The notes: generated from the letters alone by a model not told the origin. A DNA stretch of 64,000 nucleotides from JAXLVB01 sp046329195 (GCA_046329195.1 JAXLVB010000002.1:62001-126000); one strand, 5' to 3'. Shown: positions 1 through 9,827, counted from the stretch's first letter. Translations and numbers: made by a program.

Positions 1-1
1 C

Positions 2-2212
2 ACGCCCCCCTTCACGCAGTTGAATACGCCCTATCCTGCCACGGCGTATCTCAAGGGCTTTTTGAATACCAAAAACATTTCGTGTTTTCAGGCCGATTTG
101 GGCATCGAAGTCATCCTTTCCTTGTTTAGTCAAGGAGGGCTTCAAGCCCTATTCGGTTCGGTGGCAGAGCCGTCGAGTTTGTCACCAAACAGTCAGCGCA
201 TTTGGGCCTTGCAGGATGACTATATTCAGACGATTGACGCCGTTATTCAGTTTTTGCAAGGAAAAAATCCTACGCTAGCGCACGTCATTGTGCAAGAAGA
301 CTTTTTGCCCGAAGCCTCCCGCTTTAACCAACTCGACGACCTCGAATGGGCCTTTGGCAACGTTGGTATCCAAGACAAAGCCAAGCATTTAGCCACGCTC
401 TACCTCGAAGACCTCTCCGATTTTATCCAAGAGGGCATAGATCCCTACTTTGGCTTTAGCCGCTATGCTGAGCGGCTGGGGCGTTCGGCCAATTATTTTG
501 ATGAGCTATACGCCTTGTTGCAACAAGACTATACGTATATAGACCGTCTGTTGGTTCAGATTTTAGAAGAGCGTATGGCTACTGTCCAACCCCAGTTAGT
601 CGTCATTTCAGTGCCTTTTCCTGGAAATTTATATAGTGCGTTTCGCTGTGGACAATGGATAAAACAGCATTATCCGGCGGTGAAAATTGCCCTCGGTGGT
701 GGTTTTGCTAATACCGAACTACGGTCACTGTCAGAGGTACGAGTATTTGAATTGGTGGACTATGTGTGTCTGGACGATGGCGAAGCGCCATTAGAGGCAA
801 TTGTGGCTTCCCTCCAGCCCTCAAGGGGGGAGTTTTCAAATTCGTATTCGTATTTAGCTCCCCCATTGGGGGCGGGGGGGGCTGTTCTTAAACGCACCTT
901 TTGTCTCGTAGATGGCAAGGTAGAATACATCAACAATTCGCCCATCAAAGACTATAAGCAGTCGGAGGTAGGTACGCCTGACTACAGCGATTTGTGGCTA
1001 GACAAGTACATTTCGGTGCTCGAAGTGATAAACCCGATGCACCGCCTTTGGAGCGATGGTCGTTGGAACAAGCTCACCATGGCGCATGGTTGCTACTGGG
1101 GAAAATGTACGTTTTGTGACATTTCGTTAGACTACATTAAAATCTATGAACCCATTGCGGCCCGCCTCCTCTGCGACCGCATGGAGGAACTCATGGCTCA
1201 AACGGGTCAGAATGGCTTTCATTTTGTAGATGAAGCCGCTCCACCAGCGCTCATGCGAGCACTGGCGCTGGAGATTTTGAGGCGCAAACTCAGCGTAACG
1301 TGGTGGACCAACATTCGCTTCGAGAAGAGTTTTAGCCGTGATTTATGTCGCTTGCTCAAGGCTTCGGGTTGTATAGCTGTATCGGGAGGCTTAGAGGTGG
1401 CTTCCGACCGTTTGTTGGAGTTGATTCAGAAAGGGGTAACGGTGGCCCAAGTGGCCCAAGTCACTCGGAATTTTACGGAAGCGGGTATCATGGTTCATGC
1501 GTATTTGATGTACGGTTTTCCGACTCAAACGGCGCAAGAAACCATTGATTCGCTCGAAATGGTGCGGCAACTATTTGAGTTAGGTGTCTTGCAGTCAGGT
1601 TTTTGGCATCAGTTTGCTATGACGGCGCATAGCCCCGTGGGGATGTATCCCGAATCGTTTAAGGTCAAGAAGCAAACCGAAGTGGTAGGCACTTTTGCCA
1701 ACAACGACCTCGTGTACACAGACCCCACAGGCACTGACCATGATGCCTTTAGTTTTGGATTGAAAAAATCGCTGCTCAACTACATGCACGGCATTTGCTT
1801 TGAGTATCCGCTTCAAGAGTGGTTTGATTTTAAAGTACCTCGCACCAAAGTGCCAAAAAACTATATTGAAAATGCCTTATTATCAGACGATTTGTTTGCT
1901 ATAAAACCCAATTCAAAAATAGTTTGGCTAGGCAAAATGCCAACTATCACTACTTCAAATCACCCCAAAAAAGGCACCACGCTTACCTTGACGTTTCATG
2001 CCAAAAGAGAGTCGTTCAGCCTTAAGCTTTTGCCCAACCAAGGCGAATGGCTAGCCCAACTCTTGCCTATGCTCTTGCCCATACACACGAAGCTTTGTAC
2101 GTTTCAAGACATAAAAACCAATTATGAAACGGCTGGTTTGTCTGATTTTGAGCTGTTTTGGTACAGTAAAACCATAACTACGCTTCGAGATAATGGCTTG
2201 TTAGTATTGTAA
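2..2212 (+). CDS. B12-binding-type radical SAM protein (5' end outside window)
   Basis: The reading frame is open from base 2, so the true start lies upstream; the TTG at 20 is unlikely to be the start because the codons before it read like protein. An N-terminal cobalamin-binding-like region is followed by a radical SAM core. The cluster motif is GCYWGKCTFCD, with Cys at residues 358, 363 and 366 counted from base 20. The spacing is Cx4Cx2C instead of the usual Cx3Cx2C, a spacing known in some B12/RiPP-type radical SAM families. Residues about 265-295 hold a low-complexity insertion encoded by a palindromic repeat. The substrate cannot be predicted. It is separated from the sigma-factor gene by about 225 bases in which I recognise nothing. 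Confidence 0.8.
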   Translation, partial: TPPFTQLNTPYPATAYLKGFLNTKNISCFQADLGIEVILSLFSQGGLQALFGSVAEPSSLSPNSQRIWALQDDYIQTIDAVIQFLQGKNPTLAHVIVQEDFLPEASRFNQLDDLEWAFGNVGIQDKAKHLATLYLEDLSDFIQEGIDPYFGFSRYAERLGRSANYFDELYALLQQDYTYIDRLLVQILEERMATVQPQLVVISVPFPGNLYSAFRCGQWIKQHYPAVKIALGGGFANTELRSLSEVRVFELVDYVCLDDGEAPLEAIVASLQPSRGEFSNSYSYLAPPLGAGGAVLKRTFCLVDGKVEYINNSPIKDYKQSEVGTPDYSDLWLDKYISVLEVINPMHRLWSDGRWNKLTMAHGCYWGKCTFCDISLDYIKIYEPIAARLLCDRMEELMAQTGQNGFHFVDEAAPPALMRALALEILRRKLSVTWWTNIRFEKSFSRDLCRLLKASGCIAVSGGLEVASDRLLELIQKGVTVAQVAQVTRNFTEAGIMVHAYLMYGFPTQTAQETIDSLEMVRQLFELGVLQSGFWHQFAMTAHSPVGMYPESFKVKKQTEVVGTFANNDLVYTDPTGTDHDAFSFGLKKSLLNYMHGICFEYPLQEWFDFKVPRTKVPKNYIENALLSDDLFAIKPNSKIVWLGKMPTITTSNHPKKGTTLTLTFHAKRESFSLKLLPNQGEWLAQLLPMLLPIHTKLCTFQDIKTNYETAGLSDFELFWYSKTITTLRDNGLLVL
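817..873. repeat. Imperfect inverted repeat inserted in frame in the radical SAM gene
   Basis: The left arm GCCCTCAAGGGGGGAG (817-832) matches the reverse complement of the right arm CTCCCCCATTGGGGGC (858-873) at 14 of 16 positions, and each arm is itself partly palindromic. The spacer of 25 bases contains short ATTCGT repeats. Strongly G/C-homopolymeric DNA of this kind is foreign to the surrounding coding sequence, yet the frame stays open through it. Confidence 0.75.
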
Positions 2213-2438
2213 CCAGTAGGTTTTCATCGTTATACATCATCTTGATAGCACCCACAACGATTGCTGAGTTTGATATGATTCATAATCAAATACTTAAGCC
2301 TTGCAGATGTTGGGTGTCATCATTTATTGAGCACTTAAAAATAAAATTATTCAATTATTTTTTTAAATTATTTAGGGATTTGTAAGACTTGTTCTACTGT
2401 ACAGATAATTGACCTCTCTATTACCAATCAATCCGACA

Positions 2439-2999
2439 ATGACTAGCTTGAAGCACCTTGACGATGAACGCTTGGTGGGATTTCTACAAGAAGGCAAAAT
2501 ATCTGCCTTTGAAGAAATCTATCGTCGTTATTGGTACAAGCTGTTTAGTATAGCCTATCACCAAACCGGCGTGCGAGAAGAGGCAGAGGAACTGGTACAA
2601 GAGGTGTTTTTGGCAGTGTGGAATCGTAGAGAAGAAGTAGTTATTCGGCAATTGGACCTGTATTTGACCATTGCTATCAAAAACCAAGTATATGATTACT
2701 TCAAGTCACAGATAAGTTATCGAAAGTATCAAGAATACCTCATTTTTCAAGAAATCCATCAGAATTACAGCATCGACGAGATTGTGAATTTTACGGAGCT
2801 TTCGGCGGCAGTAGAAAGTGTGTTAAGCCGCCTACCCGAAAAAAGTGCCGAGGTGTTCAAACGAAGTCGATTCGAGAATCAATCGGTCAGAGAGATTGCC
2901 CATAGCCTCAATTTGAGCGAAAAAGCCGTAGAGTATCATTTGACAAAATCAGTAAAATTTTTGAAAGAACAATTGAAAGCGTATCAATCCAATAACTAA
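2439..2999 (+). CDS. ECF RNA polymerase sigma factor (FecI-like, sigma-70 family)
   Basis: A 186-aa protein with sigma region 2 (about residues 20-90, with a DYFKSQI-type end) and region 4 with a helix-turn-helix near the C-terminus (SVREIAHSLNLSEKAVEYHL). ATG 2439 is chosen over an upstream TTG at 2409 because homologous ECF factors begin close to this point. It lies 11 bases before a FecR-type anti-sigma gene and ahead of SusC/SusD, the standard Bacteroidota arrangement in which substrate sensed at the outer-membrane receptor releases the sigma factor. It probably activates the downstream susCD genes. Confidence 0.9.
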   Translation: MTSLKHLDDERLVGFLQEGKISAFEEIYRRYWYKLFSIAYHQTGVREEAEELVQEVFLAVWNRREEVVIRQLDLYLTIAIKNQVYDYFKSQISYRKYQEYLIFQEIHQNYSIDEIVNFTELSAAVESVLSRLPEKSAEVFKRSRFENQSVREIAHSLNLSEKAVEYHLTKSVKFLKEQLKAYQSNN

Positions 3000-3010
3000 G
3001 TAGCACCGAT

Positions 3011-4015
3011 ATGACCCAGCAAGAATTCAACGACTTGTCGAAGCGCTACTTAGAAGGTAAGACCACTAAGGAAGAAGACCAACTATTGGTCGAGTGGCAT
3101 CAGTTGTTGTCTATTCCTGAACCAACTGGTTTATCCGATTCGCAGAAAAGCAGCATCGAGAAGCATATTTGGAAGCAGATTCACAAGCAGATTGAGCCAG
3201 TTCGCCCCCTCCGTCTGATTCGCCTGGCTTGGGGGGTAGGTATCGCTGCCTGTGTGATGATAGGGTTGCTGTGGGCGGGTGTTTTTCGCTCGGCTACTTC
3301 GGCTACTAAGGCCGTATCGAGTTTGAGCGAAAAAGAAAAACTAGGGCTAGAAATTAAAAATACCACCCAGTCAGAACAAGAAGTTCGGTTAGAAGATGGC
3401 ACCGTAGTGACACTCAAACAGAACAGTAGTATTGTTTATGACAAGACCTACAATCAAGCCAAACGAGAGGTTTATCTAAAAGGTGAGGCCTTTTTCAAGG
3501 TAAAAAGAGACGTAACTCGCCCCTTTGTGGTACACACGGGCGAACTCATTACCGAAGTACTTGGAACGAGTTTTCGCATCAAGCATCTGTTAAAAGCCAA
3601 TACGATCGAAGTAGCCGTTACTACTGGCAAAGTATCCGTGTATTCTGAAAAAACCAATCGCCACGACGAGCGAAATGGCGTGATTCTGACCCCTAATCAG
3701 CGGGTGATTTTTGATATTGTCTCCAAAAACATCGTTCCGACAATCGTCGAAAACCCCATCCCGATTCCTCCAGTGGGAACATCTCAGCCGAACTTAATAT
3801 TCCAGACGGCCTCGTTACAAACCGTTCTCAACTCCTTATCGCAGTTGTACGGGATAGAGTTTGTCATTGCCAACCCCAAAATCAAAGATTGTCATATCAC
3901 AGCCGATTTATCGGGTCTGTCTATGTTTACGCAGCTCGAACTCATCTGTAAAGCCATTGATGCCACCTACGAAAAGCGGGGAACAGTGGTGTTTATCAAC
4001 GGTGAGGGCTGTTAA
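3011..4015 (+). CDS. FecR-family anti-sigma factor
   Basis: A 334-aa single-pass membrane protein: cytoplasmic N-terminus (1-70), one transmembrane helix at about 72-92, a periplasmic FecR domain (about 120-215, with LEDGTVVTLKQNSSIVYD) and a C-terminal DUF4974/STN-like region (about 260-334). It is expected to hold the preceding ECF sigma factor and to receive a signal from the N-terminal extension of the SusC receptor encoded next. Sigma and anti-sigma genes are 11 bases apart, consistent with one operon. Confidence 0.92.
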   Translation: MTQQEFNDLSKRYLEGKTTKEEDQLLVEWHQLLSIPEPTGLSDSQKSSIEKHIWKQIHKQIEPVRPLRLIRLAWGVGIAACVMIGLLWAGVFRSATSATKAVSSLSEKEKLGLEIKNTTQSEQEVRLEDGTVVTLKQNSSIVYDKTYNQAKREVYLKGEAFFKVKRDVTRPFVVHTGELITEVLGTSFRIKHLLKANTIEVAVTTGKVSVYSEKTNRHDERNGVILTPNQRVIFDIVSKNIVPTIVENPIPIPPVGTSQPNLIFQTASLQTVLNSLSQLYGIEFVIANPKIKDCHITADLSGLSMFTQLELICKAIDATYEKRGTVVFINGEGC

Positions 4016-4020
4016 CTAAA

Positions 4021-4051
4021 AAAGCCGAAAATGCTGGACACATTCTCGGCT
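4021..4051. other. Stem-loop between fecR-like and susC-like genes
   Basis: AAGCCGAAAATG (4021-4032) pairs with CATTCTCGGCTT (4040-4051), 11 of 12 positions, with a 7-base loop. No T-run follows on the + strand, so it is not a standard + strand terminator. It could attenuate or stabilise the message between the regulatory genes and the highly expressed receptor. On the - strand it is followed by six T and would look like a terminator, but no - strand gene reads into it. Confidence 0.5.
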
Positions 4052-4133
4052 TCATACCAAACACCCTCTACAAACGCCAATCTGTGGGAGGGTGACGTTT
4101 CTTAACTTTTACAATCAAAAAACAAGTAAATGT

Positions 4134-7100
4134 ATGAAAAAACCCTTACCGATTCCCAAAAATTTGTGGAAGTTCATGAAAATCACAGGTTCTTATTTGC
4201 TATTGGTAATGCTGTGTGGCAGCATGGCTTTGGCGCATCATACGCTTGCTCAGGAGGTTCTAAGCCGAACCATCACGGTAGTGGGCGAACGGCTTGAACT
4301 AAAAGACGTACTAAGTCAAATAGAAAAACAAGCCGAGGTAAAGTTTGTGTATAGTACCAAAATCAAATCGAATCAACGCCTTACACTTAATGTGAACAAC
4401 CGAAAACTATCGGCGGTGTTGGATGAGATTTTGAAGCCGATTTCGGTGGGGTACGAAGTGATTGAAAATCGAATTTTACTCAAGAAAACCACTACGGAGC
4501 AAGGCGTACTCCCAAACGTAGAAAGGGATGACAACATCCCTAAAGAAGCTCCCGAACTCGCCGTGTCGGGTACAGTAACCGACGAGACGGGCGCAGGTAT
4601 CCCCGGTGTGAATGTGGTCATTAAAGGTACAACCCGTGGTGTCACTACCAGCCCTACAGGAGCGTACCGAATAGCAGTACCCGACGAAAAAGCTGTCTTA
4701 GTGTTTAGTTTTGTAGGCTATCAAGTTCAAGAAGAAGTAGTAGGTAGCCGCACTGCAATTGATGTAAAACTCAAGACCGATTTGCGAACCCTCAATGAAG
4801 TGGTCGTGGTAGGTTATGGTACTCAAAAGAAGGCTAACCTAACGGGTGCCGTTGACATGGTAACAGGCGATGTGTTTGACAATCGCCCGATGACCAACCT
4901 CAATCAGGGCCTTCAAGGGGTATTACCAAACCTCAACATCAAAATGGGCGATGGCAAACCCAACCAAGCGCCGAGTTTCAACATCAGAGGCACTACATCA
5001 ATAGGACAGGGAGGAAACGCCCTGGTATTGATTGATAACGTAGAAGGCGACCCCAGCTTGCTTAACCCCAACGATATAGCCAGTATAACGCTACTCAAAG
5101 ACGCTGCTTCAGCTTCTATTTATGGAGCTAGAGGCGTGTTTGGGGTGGTGTTGATTACCACCAAAAATCCATCGGCTGGCAAAACGAACGTAACGTATTC
5201 TACTAACTACTCGTTTAAAAACCCTATCGCTAAGCCTGATTTGGTGACCAATGGCTACACGTGGGCGTCGATGTTTGCCGAAGCTTTTGTCAATTTTGGC
5301 GGGACGTTTCCTCAAAATGCTAACAAGACTCTAAAATTCTCACAGGCGTATTTGGCCGAAATCAAAAGACGCTCAGAAGTAGGAGGCCTACCCGAAGTAG
5401 AAGTGGACCCTACCACAGGCGAGTACGTCTATTATGGCAATACGGCGTATTACGATTTGTTGTATAAAGACGTTACTCATGCCAATGAGCAAAACTTGAG
5501 TATTTCGGGTAGTAGCGAAAAAGCAAGCTATTTGCTGACTGGCCGTTTTTATGGTCAAGATGGGTTGTTTCGTTATAACTCAGACGATTACCGGGTTTTT
5601 AATTTTACTGGAAAAGGTTCTGTACAGGTACTTCCTTGGCTGAAAATCAATAACATGTCGCAGTATTCAGACATGAAGTACCACAACCCACTCAATGTAG
5701 GAGAAGGTGGGGGTATTTGGCGAAACATTGCCGACGAAGGTCACGTGCTGTCGCCATTACTCAATCCTGACGGTACGCTTACGGCATCGGCAGCTTATAC
5801 GGTTGGGGATTTTTATTATGGAAAAAACGGGATTGACAACAACAAGAAAGTATTCAGAAATACCACGGGCTTTGTTGCACAATTTTTCAATAATAAATTC
5901 CGAATCAAAGGTGATTTCACGATTCAAAATACTGATAACAACGACCGTACCAAGGCTGTACCGGTACCCTACAGTACAAAACCAGGGGTGATTGCTTACG
6001 TAGGTACTACTACCAACTACATCAATGATGTATATCGAGAAACTACCTACATGACTACCAACTTGTATTCTGAATATGAAAATACCTTCAAGGATGACCA
6101 TTATCTAAAAGTGTTGGTGGGTTACAACTACGAACAGTCTAACTTCAAGCGACTTTCGGCGCAACGGAACGGACTTATTTTTGAAGATGCCAATGACATC
6201 AACCTAGCCTTAGGACAAGTGATTACGACATCGGGTGGTTGGGAGCGTTGGAAAATTCAAGGTGGTTTTGCTCGTCTCAACTATTCGTTTAAAGACAAAT
6301 ACCTCTTTGAAGTGAACGGACGTTACGATGGCTCGTCAAAGTTTCCTGCTAATCAGCGCTTTGCCTTTTTTCCATCGTATTCAGTGGGGTGGCGTCTTTC
6401 AAAAGAGTCATTCTGGAAAATACCCGAGCAACTCATCTCTGACTTGAAGATTAGAGCTTCGTATGGCTCACTAGGCAACGGTAACATTAGCTCTTATGCC
6501 TACCTAGAGCAGTTTGCGATTTCGCAGTCGTCGCTTATTTTGAATGGCCAGAAGCCACAACAAACCCGTAATCCAACGGTATTGCCTGAGGGCTTAACCT
6601 GGGAAACCGCCACCACCAAAGACATTGGTATTGACTTGTCGATGTTTGGCAACCGGCTCAATTTTGTGGCCGATGCCTACATTCGTACTACAACCGATAT
6701 GTTTACGGTGGGGCTAACGCTTCCAGCCGTATTTGGCGCCACCGCACCTAAAGGCAACTATGCCGATTTGAGAACCAAAGGCTGGGAAATGATGCTGTCG
6801 TATCGAGATAAGTTTACGGTAGCTTCAAAGCCTTTCAATTTTGATGTTCGCCTGACCTTGGCCGATTACACGGCTGTTATTACTAAATATAACAACCCCC
6901 AAAAGTTGTTGAGTGATTATTATGAAGGCCAAACGCTAGGCGAAATCTGGGGCTATACTACCGATGGTTTCTTTAAGTCGGCTGACGATGTCAAAAGCAG
7001 TGCTAGCCAAAGCCTGTTCCGTACGGCATCAAGTGGATTATGGTTTCCGGGCGATATTAAGTTTAAAGATACCAATGGCGACGGTGCCATTACACCCGGT

Positions 7101-7697
7101 ACAGGCCGGGTAGATAACCCTGGCGACCGCTCTATCATTGGTAACTCAACACCTCGCTACACGTATGGTATTATGCTAGGTGCCGACTGGAACAACTTTT
7201 TCTTCTCGGTGTTTTTGCAAGGAGTAGGCAAGCAAGATTGGTATCCAAGCGGCGAAGCAAGCCTTTTTTGGGGGCAATACAACCGCCCGTACGGCGGTAT
7301 CCCCAAGAGCCAGTTGGGTAACATCTGGACCGAACAAAACCCCGATGCTTATTTTCCTCGTTATGTATCACGTTTGGCTAGCAATGCCAACGGTACGCTC
7401 ATTGCCCCTCAGACCAGATACTTGCTAAGTACGGCCTATCTGCGAATGAAAAACCTCCAAGTGGGCTACAATCTACCTCGCAAAGTCATTTCAAAGATAG
7501 GTTCGTCGGCAGCCAGAGTATATGTTTCGGCAGAGAATATCCTCACGTTTACGCCACTTTATAAGCGTACTCATGACTTCGATGTCGAAAACGCCGTAGC
7601 TTCAGACCAAGTATTTAACCCTGGTGGTAACTCTGGTGACGCTTACAACTATCCATTGATGAAAAGCTTGTCTTTTGGTTTGTCAATCACCTTTTAA
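4134..7697 (+). CDS. SusC/RagA-family TonB-dependent outer-membrane receptor with STN sensor domain
   Basis: About 1,187 aa from ATG 4134, chosen because it gives a clean signal peptide (positive start, hydrophobic core, ending near LAQE); an upstream GTG at 4092 is less likely. Order: signal peptide, STN/secretin N-terminal domain (about 45-100), carboxypeptidase-like beta-sandwich (about 135-215, VSGTVTDETGAGIPGVNVV), TonB-dependent plug, 22-strand barrel ending in SFGLSITF. The STN domain is the part that signals to FecR, which matches the neighbours. It should import an oligosaccharide or similar large substrate together with the SusD-like lipoprotein 18 bases downstream. Confidence 0.95.
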   Translation: MKKPLPIPKNLWKFMKITGSYLLLVMLCGSMALAHHTLAQEVLSRTITVVGERLELKDVLSQIEKQAEVKFVYSTKIKSNQRLTLNVNNRKLSAVLDEILKPISVGYEVIENRILLKKTTTEQGVLPNVERDDNIPKEAPELAVSGTVTDETGAGIPGVNVVIKGTTRGVTTSPTGAYRIAVPDEKAVLVFSFVGYQVQEEVVGSRTAIDVKLKTDLRTLNEVVVVGYGTQKKANLTGAVDMVTGDVFDNRPMTNLNQGLQGVLPNLNIKMGDGKPNQAPSFNIRGTTSIGQGGNALVLIDNVEGDPSLLNPNDIASITLLKDAASASIYGARGVFGVVLITTKNPSAGKTNVTYSTNYSFKNPIAKPDLVTNGYTWASMFAEAFVNFGGTFPQNANKTLKFSQAYLAEIKRRSEVGGLPEVEVDPTTGEYVYYGNTAYYDLLYKDVTHANEQNLSISGSSEKASYLLTGRFYGQDGLFRYNSDDYRVFNFTGKGSVQVLPWLKINNMSQYSDMKYHNPLNVGEGGGIWRNIADEGHVLSPLLNPDGTLTASAAYTVGDFYYGKNGIDNNKKVFRNTTGFVAQFFNNKFRIKGDFTIQNTDNNDRTKAVPVPYSTKPGVIAYVGTTTNYINDVYRETTYMTTNLYSEYENTFKDDHYLKVLVGYNYEQSNFKRLSAQRNGLIFEDANDINLALGQVITTSGGWERWKIQGGFARLNYSFKDKYLFEVNGRYDGSSKFPANQRFAFFPSYSVGWRLSKESFWKIPEQLISDLKIRASYGSLGNGNISSYAYLEQFAISQSSLILNGQKPQQTRNPTVLPEGLTWETATTKDIGIDLSMFGNRLNFVADAYIRTTTDMFTVGLTLPAVFGATAPKGNYADLRTKGWEMMLSYRDKFTVASKPFNFDVRLTLADYTAVITKYNNPQKLLSDYYEGQTLGEIWGYTTDGFFKSADDVKSSASQSLFRTASSGLWFPGDIKFKDTNGDGAITPGTGRVDNPGDRSIIGNSTPRYTYGIMLGADWNNFFFSVFLQGVGKQDWYPSGEASLFWGQYNRPYGGIPKSQLGNIWTEQNPDAYFPRYVSRLASNANGTLIAPQTRYLLSTAYLRMKNLQVGYNLPRKVISKIGSSAARVYVSAENILTFTPLYKRTHDFDVENAVASDQVFNPGGNSGDAYNYPLMKSLSFGLSITF

Positions 7698-7715
7698 TCA
7701 TTCAACTGCACGACC

Positions 7716-9485
7716 ATGAAATTCAAATATACTTACTTTCTGCTAGTTGCGGGGCTGCTGTTTGGGTGTGATTTGGAAGAAGTTCCAGAGGCGACCACCT
7801 CCAAAGGACCCATATTTGGGAGCGAAAATGGATTGCTGCTTTATACCAACTCCTTTTACAATATCTTGAATGGCAAAAACTTACATCGTGCCGATGCCAT
7901 GTCAGACTACTTGGCACGGAAAGATACGCCAGCGTTTATTACACCAGGCAACTATAGTGCCCAAGTGAGTACGGGCTGGTCATGGACTGATCTGCGTAAT
8001 ATCAACTATTTTATTCAAAATTGTACCGATCCAGCTGTACCGCTAACCATCCGTAAAAACTACTTGGGTATCGCTAAGTTTTTTAGAGCATGGTTTTATT
8101 TTGATAAAGTAAAGCGATTTGGTGATGTGCCTTGGATTAACAAACCACTCGATGTAACCGACACCGAGATGCTATATAAAGGGCGTGACTCTCGTGTGAT
8201 GGTTATGGACTCTGTACTGGCCGACCTAGACTATGCCTGCCAAAATATTACTACTAATAGCGAAGGGACTCGCAGCTTGATTACTAAGTACGTAGCTTAT
8301 GCGTTTAAGGCACGGGTCGCCTTGCATGAAGGCACATTCAGGAAGTACCATACCAATCTCAATCTGCAGTCGTCGGTAGCTGGCCTACTCAATCAAGCCG
8401 CTGTGGCAGCCAAAAAAGTAATAGATGAAGGTGGGTATAAACTCTATGAAGGAGCTGGTACCGATAAATCGTATCGACAAGTGTTTATTAATCCTGCACC
8501 GGTAGCTACCGAAGTGATGTTATCGGCGGTATGTGATTTGGCACTCAATAACCTCAACGATGCCAACTGGTATTGGACCAGTGGTACGTATGGTGACAAA
8601 GCAAGTTTTATCAGAACGTTTATCAATACATACCTCAACATAGACGGTACTCCTTACACCAATAATCCCGCTTACAAAACAATGCTGTTTAAAGACGAAG
8701 TCAAAAACAGGGATAAACGCCTTGCACAGACCATTCGGGTGGGCGACTACAAGCGGGTGAGTGCGGGGGTTTTGATTCCATCGCCCCCTTTGTTCTCGTA
8801 CACCTACACAGGCTATATGCCCATTAAGTGGACGCTAGACGATATGTATTATGATACCCGTGACCTTAACATCAACTCAGTAACCATTTTTCGATATGCT
8901 GAGGTGCTATTGGCTTATGCCGAGGCAAAGGCAGAACTAGGAACGCTGACCGATGCCGATTGGGCTCTCACCATTGGTGCTTTGCGTAAAAGAGCAGGGA
9001 TTACAGGAGGCTTAACTACCAAACCTACTACAGTAGATAGCTACTTGCAGTCCAAATATTTCCCCAATATTACCGACCCCATTATTCTGGAAGTGCGCCG
9101 TGAGCGAGGGATTGAACTCTGCTTGGAGGGCTTCCGTTTTGACGACATCGTACGTTGGAAAAGAGGTGATTTGATGCAAATGGAGTGGAACGGTATGTAC
9201 GTGCCCACACTCGATACACCTCTTGACCTGAACGAAGACGGTATCTTAGATGTAGCTTTCTACAAAGTACTTCCATCCAACCGTGTAGCTGGTGTTACCT
9301 ACGTAGAAGTAGCCCCGTTGGTGGGTGGTAAGCCCAATTCGCAACTTCTGGCTGGTGATACTTCGGGTGAATTGACTTGGTTGAACAACATCCCCAGAAA
9401 ATGGGAAGATAGACATTATTACTATCCTATCCCAACCGGCGATATCATTACCAATCCAAAATTAGCTCAAAACCCAGGTTGGTAG
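7716..9485 (+). CDS. SusD/RagB-family nutrient-binding outer-membrane lipoprotein
   Basis: A 589-aa protein with a lipoprotein signal (LLVAGLLFGCD; lipidated Cys near residue 18) followed by a SusD-like TPR fold. The C-terminal part contains typical family sequences such as ILEVRRERGIELCLEG and FDDIVRWKRGD. It caps the SusC channel and binds substrate at the cell surface. It follows susC by 18 bases and is clearly co-transcribed. The specific ligand is not readable; the downstream lyase suggests a uronic-acid polysaccharide. Confidence 0.95.
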   Translation: MKFKYTYFLLVAGLLFGCDLEEVPEATTSKGPIFGSENGLLLYTNSFYNILNGKNLHRADAMSDYLARKDTPAFITPGNYSAQVSTGWSWTDLRNINYFIQNCTDPAVPLTIRKNYLGIAKFFRAWFYFDKVKRFGDVPWINKPLDVTDTEMLYKGRDSRVMVMDSVLADLDYACQNITTNSEGTRSLITKYVAYAFKARVALHEGTFRKYHTNLNLQSSVAGLLNQAAVAAKKVIDEGGYKLYEGAGTDKSYRQVFINPAPVATEVMLSAVCDLALNNLNDANWYWTSGTYGDKASFIRTFINTYLNIDGTPYTNNPAYKTMLFKDEVKNRDKRLAQTIRVGDYKRVSAGVLIPSPPLFSYTYTGYMPIKWTLDDMYYDTRDLNINSVTIFRYAEVLLAYAEAKAELGTLTDADWALTIGALRKRAGITGGLTTKPTTVDSYLQSKYFPNITDPIILEVRRERGIELCLEGFRFDDIVRWKRGDLMQMEWNGMYVPTLDTPLDLNEDGILDVAFYKVLPSNRVAGVTYVEVAPLVGGKPNSQLLAGDTSGELTWLNNIPRKWEDRHYYYPIPTGDIITNPKLAQNPGW

Positions 9486-9529
9486 AGGATTACTAAAGAA
9501 GATAAAAACGGTTTTCCAATTGTCTCAAC

Positions 9530-9579
9530 CCAACGTTAGGCAAGAGCGTTTGAAACAACTGCTTTTCGCCTAACGTTGG
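9530..9579. repeat. Long stem-loop downstream of the SusD-like gene
   Basis: CCAACGTTAGGC (9530-9541) and GCCTAACGTTGG (9568-9579) are perfect 12-base inverted copies. The inner sequence (AAGAGC/GCTTTT) can extend the stem with a wobble. It lies in the 392-base gap after the SusD-like gene. No gene is convincing in 9486-9877 apart from this hairpin, the terminator at 9746-9776 and a promoter-like box; the small open frames look like chance. Confidence 0.6.
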
Positions 9580-9745
9580 TAGGTTCCCGTTTGATGAACG
9601 TTTGCGGAGATTTTCTGCCAAGCAACAACACGAATGAAAAACGTACCCTTCGGCATCTGTTTTGACAGCAATGACAAACCTCAACGTACGTTCTTAAATC
9701 GAAAATAGGTAAAGTAAGTCATAGGTTAAAAAAATGGATAGAGAC

Positions 9746-9776
9746 AATCCCCTTGGGTTTCCTTAGGGGATTTTTT
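9746..9776 (+). terminator. Rho-independent terminator
   Basis: AATCCCCT (9746-9753) pairs with AGGGGATT (9765-9772) and is followed by a T-run reaching 9776. It should end the sigma/FecR/SusC/SusD transcript and separates it from the lyase gene. Confidence 0.75.
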
Positions 9777-9827
9777 ATAATTTTTGCTAAAATGTAAAAA
9801 TATCCTCAAACCAATGAACTGAACCCA

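Noticed and set aside
1595..1816. Small - strand frames inside the radical SAM gene
   Set aside because: Fully overlapped by the clearly coding + strand frame.
9493..9684. Small - strand gene in the gap after SusD
   Set aside because: It covers the inverted repeat, has no recognisable domain and no promoter; likely chance.
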